DNA of 5,362 nucleotides. It comes from Pseudomonadota bacterium. Lineage in GTDB: Bacteria; Pseudomonadota; Gammaproteobacteria; Steroidobacterales; Steroidobacteraceae. Within the stretch, counting starts at the first letter, position 1. The number at the start of each line of letters is the position of its first letter. Position numbers and translations under genes: made by a program. The stretch is from contig QGUX01000232.1 in NCBI GenBank assembly GCA_003242275.1, forward strand, positions 1-5,362. Direction: 5' to 3'. Shown piece after piece: positions 1 through 4,407 of this stretch. The notes under the pieces are model-generated. The model did not search any database. It saw only the letters and a program-made list of their open reading frames with translations, and was not told where the DNA came from.

Positions 1-110
1 TTAGTCGGGGTTGGGGGGCTGGGGAAGGTTTAAAAGGGCCAGGACCGGGCGGGCGCGGGCCCCCCCCGGGAGGCGTGGCCGCCCGGGAACTTGCCCGGCA
101 GGTACGGCAG
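1..110. other. Low-reliability sequence at window edge
   Basis: This stretch has unusually dense G and C homopolymers: several G4-G6 runs at 5-24 and a C7-8 run near 60-67. The kinase reading frame loses family resemblance here. Kinases of this class normally continue after the catalytic domain with a basic juxtamembrane stretch and then a hydrophobic helix. Here the basic stretch is replaced by Gly/Pro/Ala-rich residues, while a hydrophobic V-L-A-L-L string appears in a different minus-strand frame. I read this as indel and substitution errors at a contig end rather than biology. No other feature is visible in it. Confidence 0.6.
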
Positions 111-1232
111 CGAGGGCGGACCGGCGGTGACCGGCCGGTCGGTGGCGGCCCGCTCCAGGTCCGCGCACAGCTCGCCCGGCGAGGCATAGCGGCGGTTGCG
201 GTCCTTCTCCAGCGCCTTGAGCACGATCCAGTCCAGGTCGCCGCGCAGGCGCGCGGCCAGCTGCCTCACCGTCGTGTTGCGCGCCTCGGCGCGCAGGTCC
301 GCGGCCGGGTCTGGCCGCAGCACGCGCACGCTGGGGCGCTCCACCTCCCCGTCGACGATCTCGCGCGTGATCACCGCCGGGTCGAAGCAGTCGCGCGTCA
401 CCTCGTAGGGGCGCGTGCCGGTCAGCAGCTCGTACAGCAGCAGCCCGAGCGAGTACACGTCGGTGCGCGCGTCGATGTCGAGCGGCGAAAGCTGCGCCTG
501 CTCGGGGCTCATGTACTCGGGCGTGCCCAGCAGGTGGCCGACGCGCGTGAGGCCGTCGGTGGCGGGGCTGGTGGCGGTGGTGGCCTTGGCGATGCCAAAG
601 TCGATGATCTTCGGCAGCGGGTGGCCGTCCACCTGCATGACCAGGATGTTCGAGGGCTTGAGGTCGCGGTGGATCACGCCGCGCAGGTGCGCATGCTGCA
701 CGCCGGCGCAGACTTCCGCGAACAGCGCCAGTCGCTCCTCCACGCCCAGGCGCTGCTCGTCGCAGAAGCGCGTGATGGGCAGGCCCGGCACGTATTCCAT
801 CGCGAACCAGGGCCGTCCGTCGGGCGTGGTGCCGGCGTCGTGGAAGCGCGCCACGGTGGGATGCGTCAGCATCGCCAGCGTCTGCCGCTCCAGCTCGAAT
901 CGCGCCAGCACCTCCTGCGTGCCGAGGCCGAACTTGATGATCTTCAGCGCCACGTGGCGACGCACGGGCTGCTGCTGTTCGGCCAGCCACACCTCGCCGA
1001 TGCCGCCCTCGCCCAGGCGCTCCAGCAGCTCGAAGCTGCCGACGCGCCGCGGCGGCGCCATGCCCAGCAGCGCCGGCGTCTCCAGGCGCTGTGGCTCGGC
1101 ATCGTGCAGCTCGAGCAGCCGCCGCACGCGCGCGGCCAGCCTGCGGTCGGGACATTCGGCGAGCAGCCGCGCGGCATCCCCGGGCGCGGCGAGGCAGGCG
1201 TCGAACAGCCGCTGTTCAGCCTCGATGTCCAT
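30..1232 (-). CDS. Hanks-type Ser/Thr protein kinase, C-terminus corrupted or truncated
   Basis: This is a eukaryotic-like Ser/Thr kinase that transfers phosphate from ATP to protein Ser/Thr. Residues ~1-60 form a short helical N-terminal segment. The kinase domain spans ~66-350 and has every catalytic element: glycine loop LGEGGIGEVWLAE (73-85), ATP lysine K97 in VALK, catalytic loop HRDLKPSN (188-195, D190), DFG (211-213), activation segment end GTPEYMSPE (236-244) and DVYSLG (D258). It should therefore be active. The start is 6 nt after the stop of the ECF sigma gene, with no clear Shine-Dalgarno, which suggests translational coupling. Relatives next to ECF43 sigma factors usually continue into a transmembrane helix and TPR repeats, for ~800-1000 residues in total. 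Here the frame closes at 400 residues in a stretch that looks like assembly error, so the real protein is probably longer and membrane-anchored. The likely substrate is the neighbouring sigma factor (inference from known ECF43 systems). Confidence 0.93.
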   Translation of the reverse strand: MDIEAEQRLFDACLAAPGDAARLLAECPDRRLAARVRRLLELHDAEPQRLETPALLGMAPPRRVGSFELLERLGEGGIGEVWLAEQQQPVRRHVALKIIKFGLGTQEVLARFELERQTLAMLTHPTVARFHDAGTTPDGRPWFAMEYVPGLPITRFCDEQRLGVEERLALFAEVCAGVQHAHLRGVIHRDLKPSNILVMQVDGHPLPKIIDFGIAKATTATSPATDGLTRVGHLLGTPEYMSPEQAQLSPLDIDARTDVYSLGLLLYELLTGTRPYEVTRDCFDPAVITREIVDGEVERPSVRVLRPDPAADLRAEARNTTVRQLAARLRGDLDWIVLKALEKDRNRRYASPGELCADLERAATDRPVTAGPPSLPYLPGKFPGGHASRGGPAPARSWPF

Positions 1233-1238
1233 GGCGCA

Positions 1239-1796
1239 TCAGCCGCCGCCCATGGCGTCGAGCAGCCAGGCGCGCGCGAAGCTCCAGTCGCGCTTGGCGG
1301 TGGCCGGGGAAATGTCGAGCGCCGCGGCCGCCTCCTCGATGGACAGCCCGGCGAAGAAGCGCAGCGTCACCAGCCGCGCCAGCCGCGGCCGCTCGCGCTC
1401 CAGCCGCTGCAGCGCCTCGTCGACGGCGAGCACGTCGACCTCCTCGTTCGCCTGCGACAGCCCGACGCCGGAGAGGGTCACGGCCCCGGCGCCGCTGCCA
1501 CGCTTGGCGGCCAGGCGCCGCCGGGCGTACTCCACCAGGATGCGGCGCATGGACTCGCCGGCAGCGAAGAAGAACTGGGCGCGGTTGCCGAATGCCGTCG
1601 CCGAGCCGGCCATGCGGATCCAGGCCTCGTTGACCAGCACCGTGGGCTGCAGGGTCACGGCGCGGTGCTCGCGGCGCATGCGGCTGGCGGCCATGCGCCG
1701 GAGCTCGGCATAGACGGCGGCGTACAGGCGGTCGAAGGCCGCGCGGTCGCCGCTCCCGGCAGCCGCCAGCAGGCGCGTGACGTCCCCTGTCGCCAT
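1239..1796 (-). CDS. ECF sigma factor, ECF43-like (TIGR02999 / Sigma70_ECF type)
   Basis: This 185-residue extracytoplasmic-function sigma factor would direct RNA polymerase to alternative promoters. Region 2 covers ~8-90, with the RRILVEYARRR segment (84-94) typical of the TIGR02999 group. Region 4 covers ~128-182 and contains the helix-turn-helix around LSIEEAAAALDISPATAKR (151-169). No anti-sigma factor is adjacent; a Ser/Thr kinase follows immediately, the hallmark of ECF43 systems. Ordinary ECFs carry an acidic D-A-E-D motif in region 2.2, which contacts the polymerase beta' subunit. Aligned by eye, this position reads Q-P-T-V (50-53), with T52 in place of the glutamate. In the characterised ECF43 factor EcfP of Vibrio parahaemolyticus, threonine phosphorylation in this region by the partner kinase PknT restores the missing negative charge. 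The ATG at 1796 has only a weak upstream GGAAA. The 185-residue length is normal for the family. Confidence 0.93.
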   Translation of the reverse strand: MATGDVTRLLAAAGSGDRAAFDRLYAAVYAELRRMAASRMRREHRAVTLQPTVLVNEAWIRMAGSATAFGNRAQFFFAAGESMRRILVEYARRRLAAKRGSGAGAVTLSGVGLSQANEEVDVLAVDEALQRLERERPRLARLVTLRFFAGLSIEEAAAALDISPATAKRDWSFARAWLLDAMGGG

Positions 1797-1832
1797 GGTG
1801 TTTCCGATCCGAGGATGAGCCAGACGGCCGCG

Positions 1833-1862
1833 ATTCTACGCATGTCCGGGCAGGAGGGTCGA
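1833..1862 (-). promoter_or_regulatory. Putative sigma-70-like promoter for sigma-kinase unit
   Basis: Read on the minus strand, TAGAAT (1838-1833) matches five of six bases of the -10 consensus. It is preceded at 18 nt by TCGACC (1862-1857), a four-of-six match to the -35 consensus. Transcription would start near 1826, leaving a leader of about 30 nt before the sigma start codon at 1796. The call is by eye in a GC-rich background, so it is only suggestive. Confidence 0.4.
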
Positions 1863-1876
1863 TTGCGGCCCGGACA
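1843..1876. promoter_or_regulatory. Perfect 9-bp inverted repeat, candidate operator
   Basis: TGTCCGGGC at 1843-1851 and its exact reverse complement GCCCGGACA at 1868-1876 are separated by 16 nt, with arm centres 25 nt apart. One arm lies between the proposed -10 and -35 of the leftward promoter; the other lies just upstream of that -35. The second arm ends 3 nt before the Shine-Dalgarno of the rightward operon. It could be a binding site for a dimeric regulator controlling both directions, or a stem-loop in the leader of the plus-strand transcript. No regulator other than the ECF factor is encoded in the window. Confidence 0.5.
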
Positions 1877-1879
1877 ATC

Positions 1880-1886
1880 AAGGAGG
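1880..1886 (+). promoter_or_regulatory. Strong ribosome binding site (AAGGAGG)
   Basis: AAGGAGG is a near-complete Shine-Dalgarno sequence 5 nt before the ATG at 1892. It fixes the start of the diiron protein and suggests efficient translation of the first gene of the operon. Confidence 0.85.
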
Positions 1887-1891
1887 AAACG

Positions 1892-2845
1892 ATGAACGCC
1901 GTCGCCCACGTGGTACCCGCGGACCATGCCCGCCACTGGCGCTATGCCCGCTGCCTGAAGCGATCCCGCCAGAACGAATGGCAGATCGACTGCGACGTGA
2001 TCCGCGGCCGCAGCTTCGACCTCAGGCGCGGCTTCCTGCCCGAAGGGCTGTCGCTGGTGGACCGCCTGGAGTTCCTGACCGCGGACGAGGCGCGCTTCCT
2101 GAGCCAGGTGCAGGGACGCACCTACGCCTACCTGTTCGGCCTGGTCGAGCGCTTCATCGGCGCGAAGATGCTGGACCGCTCGCGCGGCCATGCGCTGTCC
2201 GACCTCACCGCCATGGAAAGCCTGCTGCGCTTCTCGGGCGAGGAGGTCAAGCACCAGGAGATGTTCCGCCGCATCGAGGAGATGCTCGCCGCCGTGATGC
2301 CGCCGGGCTACGTGCAGGTGGCCGACCCGGCGCACGTGGCCGCGGCCGTGCTGGCCGCCGGCGACTGGGCCGTGCTGGCGCTCACCTGCCACATCGAGCT
2401 GTTCGTGCAGGCGCACTACGAGCAGAGCATCGCGCCACGCAGCGAAATCTGCCCGCTGTGGAAGGACGTGTTCCAGTTCCACTGGAAGGACGAGTGCCAG
2501 CACGTGCTGCTGGACGAGCTGGAGTGGACCGCCGAGCACGCCCGCCTGGATGCGGCCGGCCGCGACCGCGCCGTGGACGACCTGATCGGCCTGGTGGGCG
2601 CGGTCGACGGCCTGCTGGTATCGCAGGCGGCCGTCGATGCCGGCTACTTCCTGCGCAACATCGGCCGGCGGCTCGGCATTTCCGAAGCCGGGCGGGTGGA
2701 AGCCACGGTGCTGGCCGCTTACCGCTGGCAGTACATCCTTTCCGGCATGCAGCACGTGCACTTCAGCCGGCTGCTGAAGTCGATGACCACGCCGGCGCAG
2801 ATGGCGCGCATCCAGGCCGCGCTGGCGCCGATCGCGGGTTACTGA
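1892..2845 (+). CDS. AurF/CmlI-like diiron oxygenase (ferritin-like fold)
   Basis: A 317-residue, mostly helical soluble protein with no signal peptide. It carries a full carboxylate-bridged diiron ligand set in order: E86 (LVERFIG), E118 and H121 (EEVKH), E169 (HIELF), E201 and H204 (DECQH). H197 lies four residues before E201. That H-x3-E-x2-H arrangement matches the extra histidine ligand of the N-oxygenase AurF (H223, E227, H230), which separates AurF/CmlI enzymes from ordinary ferritin-like diiron proteins with two histidines. The spacings are also similar. Family members activate O2 to oxidise aryl-amines to nitro groups or carry out related oxygenations. The substrate here is unknown, and the protein is distant enough that N-oxygenation is only a possibility. 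It is the first gene of a plus-strand operon, divergent from the ECF sigma gene. The start is set by AAGGAGG 5 nt upstream. Alternatives are a diiron oxidase of another reaction or an RNR-R2-like fold protein. Confidence 0.8.
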   Translation: MNAVAHVVPADHARHWRYARCLKRSRQNEWQIDCDVIRGRSFDLRRGFLPEGLSLVDRLEFLTADEARFLSQVQGRTYAYLFGLVERFIGAKMLDRSRGHALSDLTAMESLLRFSGEEVKHQEMFRRIEEMLAAVMPPGYVQVADPAHVAAAVLAAGDWAVLALTCHIELFVQAHYEQSIAPRSEICPLWKDVFQFHWKDECQHVLLDELEWTAEHARLDAAGRDRAVDDLIGLVGAVDGLLVSQAAVDAGYFLRNIGRRLGISEAGRVEATVLAAYRWQYILSGMQHVHFSRLLKSMTTPAQMARIQAALAPIAGY

Positions 2846-2863
2846 AAAGGGAGCCTTCAGGAC

Positions 2864-3166
2864 ATGGACGCGTTCCTGGTCCTGCGTCGCGGCCCACGCA
2901 TGGATGCGGCGGGCCTGCTGGGGGCGGAGTTGCGGGCACGGCCCGCAGCCGCCGGCGCACCGGCGCCGCCGCGCCCGCGCTGGCGGCGCAGCCTGCTCGT
3001 CAGGAGCGCTTCGGGCGAGGCCGTGGCCGCCTGTGTCTACGAAGCCACCAGCGCCGAGGCCGTGCGCGAACACCTGCTGCACTGCGGCCTGCCGGCCGAC
3101 GTGGTGATGCCGCTGGATGCGGCACGGCGACAGGGCCTGGGCCTGGCCCTGCCGCCGGCAGCGTGA
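2864..3166 (+). CDS. Small protein, probable degenerate DUF4242 (SCO4226-like) member
   Basis: A 100-residue protein with no signal peptide. Residues ~52-84 (EAVAACVYEATSAEAVREHL then HCGLPADVVMPL) resemble the C-terminal half of DUF4242 proteins, small ferredoxin-like-fold proteins whose member SCO4226 binds nickel. The start MDAFLVLRRG fits the first beta strand of that fold. Between them lies an Ala/Pro/Arg-rich stretch (~24-42) where the typical family has a longer helix. The central H-S-Y segment usual in the family appears as R-S-L (42-44), so metal binding through that histidine would be lost; H70 and H73 remain. AAGGGAG at 2847-2853 serves as the ribosome site. It starts 18 nt after the diiron gene and is almost certainly co-transcribed with it. 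A role such as metal handling, accessory to the diiron or zinc enzymes, is speculation. Family assignment is by eye. Confidence 0.7.
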   Translation: MDAFLVLRRGPRMDAAGLLGAELRARPAAAGAPAPPRPRWRRSLLVRSASGEAVAACVYEATSAEAVREHLLHCGLPADVVMPLDAARRQGLGLALPPAA

Positions 3167-3214
3167 ATGAGCCGGTCCGCGCCGTTCCTGCGCATGCAGG
3201 GATGTGACATCAAC

Positions 3215-3231
3215 GGGGCCGCACCGGCCCC
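3215..3231 (+). repeat. GC-rich hairpin before the small exported-protein gene
   Basis: GGGGCCG (3215-3221) pairs exactly with CGGCCCC (3225-3231) around a CAC loop. The hairpin lies in the 84-nt gap between the DUF4242-like gene and the ATG at 3251, ending 7 nt before the AGGGAG ribosome site. There is no U tract, so it is not a typical intrinsic terminator. It could stabilise or mark a processed mRNA end, or tune translation of the next gene. Short GC hairpins arise easily by chance at this base composition. Confidence 0.35.
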
Positions 3232-3250
3232 CGCAGACAGGGAGTCCGAG

Positions 3251-3430
3251 ATGTTGAAGTCGAACCGTATTCCGGGTCGTGCCGTCCTCGAGGCACTGCT
3301 GTGCGGTGCCGCGCTGGCCATGGCCATCGTCCCCTGGACCTCCGTCGCCGGGGGATCCGGCACCGGGCGTGTGTACGCCGGTGATCCCGAAATCAAGCAA
3401 CCACTGGACGCAGTCAAGGAGCCGACATGA
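3251..3430 (+). CDS. Small exported or membrane-anchored protein, 59 aa, unknown function
   Basis: I do not recognise this protein. Counting from ATG 3251 it has a basic N-terminus (K3, R6, R10) and a hydrophobic stretch at ~11-33 (AVLEALLCGAALAMAIVPW onward). A short polar tail with Gly-Ser-Gly and acidic/Lys residues (34-59) follows. This is the pattern of a signal peptide or a single membrane anchor. The cysteine at 18 is not in a lipobox. ATG 3251 is preferred because AGGGAG (3239-3244) lies 6 nt upstream. An in-frame ATG at 3167, directly after the previous stop, would add 28 residues but has no ribosome site and would bury the signal sequence. The stop overlaps the next start as ATGA (3427-3430), so its translation is coupled to the methyltransferase. 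If the signal is cleaved, the mature peptide would be only ~25 residues. A precursor peptide, a membrane tether or a small regulator are all possible. Confidence 0.65.
   Translation: MLKSNRIPGRAVLEALLCGAALAMAIVPWTSVAGGSGTGRVYAGDPEIKQPLDAVKEPT
3416..3421 (+). promoter_or_regulatory. Ribosome binding site of methyltransferase gene
   Basis: AAGGAG lies 5 nt before the ATG at 3427, inside the end of the small upstream gene. Together with the ATGA overlap it supports the chosen start. Confidence 0.75.
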
Positions 3431-4407
3431 ACCGACCCGTGTACCGCCATTGCCTGCCGCAGCTCGAAGGGGGGCTGTTCCTCTCCGACGGCGGCATCGA
3501 GACCACGCTGATCTTCCACGACGGCATCAAGCTGCCGCATTTCGCCGCTTTCGTGCTGATGGACAGCGAGGGCGGGCCGCAGACGCTGCGCCGCTACTAC
3601 GAGTCCTACCTCGCCATCGCGCGCAGCCGCGGCGTCGGCATGGTGCTGGAATCCCCCACCTGGCGCGCCAGCGCCGACTGGGGCGTGAAGCTGGGGTACG
3701 ACCGCGCCGAACTCCGGCGCGTGAACCTCAAGTCCATCGAACTGCTGCAGGCCCTGCGCGAGCGCTGGCAGTCGCCGGCGACGCCACTGGTGATCAGCGG
3801 CGCCATCGGGCCGCGCGGCGACGGCTACAAGGCGGGCATCGCCACGGCTGCCGAGGCCGAGGACTACCACGCCGAGCAGATCGCCACCTTCGCGGACAGC
3901 GCCGCCGACATGGTGTGCGCCTACACCATGAACAGCATCGCCGAGGGCATCGGCGTGGCGAACGCCGCGCGGAAGCTGGCCATGCCGGCGGCCATCTCGT
4001 TCACCGTCGAGACCGACGGGCGACTGGCCACCGGCGAGACGCTGCGCGAGGCCATCGAGGCCACCGACGAGGCCACCGACGGCTGGCCGGCCTGCTACAT
4101 GATCAACTGCGCCCACCCGACGCATTTCGCGCCGTCGCTGGGACGCGGCGAGGCCTGGACCCGGCGCATCCTCGGCATCAAGGCCAATGCCTCGCGCAAG
4201 AGCCATGCGGAACTGGACGAGGCCACCGAACTCGACGCCGGCGACCCGGTGGAACTGGGACGCCAGTACCGCGTGCTGGCGCGGCGCCATCCCGCGCTGC
4301 GCGTGCTCGGTGGCTGCTGCGGCACCGATCACCGTCACGTGGCGGCCATCTGCGACGCCGTGCATGGCGCGGGGAGGTTCCGTGTACTCTCAAACGATGC
4401 GGCGTGA
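3427..4407 (+). CDS. Homocysteine S-methyltransferase family protein
   Basis: A 326-residue cytosolic TIM-barrel enzyme of the zinc-dependent homocysteine S-methyltransferase family (Pfam S-methyl_trans), which moves a methyl group from a donor to a thiol such as homocysteine. The first strand motif DGGIET is at 21-26. The three zinc cysteines are present: C228 in NCAHP and C297-C298 in GGCCGT, near the C-terminus. It belongs by eye to the clade beginning DGG(L/I)ETTLIFHDG, which differs from MmuM/BHMT and whose donor and acceptor are poorly defined. The length is normal (MmuM is about 310). AAGGAG 5 nt upstream and the ATGA overlap with the preceding small gene fix the start. Its 3' end overlaps the following decarboxylase gene by 11 nt or more. 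In this operon it could methylate a pathway thiol rather than serve methionine synthesis; that is inference. Confidence 0.92.
   Translation: MNRPVYRHCLPQLEGGLFLSDGGIETTLIFHDGIKLPHFAAFVLMDSEGGPQTLRRYYESYLAIARSRGVGMVLESPTWRASADWGVKLGYDRAELRRVNLKSIELLQALRERWQSPATPLVISGAIGPRGDGYKAGIATAAEAEDYHAEQIATFADSAADMVCAYTMNSIAEGIGVANAARKLAMPAAISFTVETDGRLATGETLREAIEATDEATDGWPACYMINCAHPTHFAPSLGRGEAWTRRILGIKANASRKSHAELDEATELDAGDPVELGRQYRVLARRHPALRVLGGCCGTDHRHVAAICDAVHGAGRFRVLSNDAA

Noticed and set aside
5..27. G-run cluster that could form a G-quadruplex
   Set aside because: It lies in the suspect window edge with other homopolymers and a broken gene frame, so it is more likely sequence error than a regulatory structure.
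75..1895. A 606-residue open frame on the plus strand, antisense to the kinase and sigma genes
   Set aside because: Long antisense frames are expected in GC-rich coding DNA. The translation is Arg/Gln/His/Ala-rich with no recognisable domain, and the minus strand carries clear kinase and sigma motifs.
3167..3250. N-terminal extension of the small exported protein from ATG 3167
   Set aside because: There is no ribosome site before 3167, and the extension would place 28 polar residues ahead of a signal-like sequence. ATG 3251 has AGGGAG at the right distance.
1655..3400. A 581-residue minus-strand open frame opposite the diiron and small genes
   Set aside because: It is a compositional shadow: the plus-strand frame has metal-ligand motifs and good ribosome sites, while this frame has no domain and overlaps four real genes.
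3037..4365. A 442-residue minus-strand frame opposite the methyltransferase
   Set aside because: It is low-complexity Gly/Ala/His/Arg translation without motifs; the plus strand encodes the zinc-cysteine methyltransferase.
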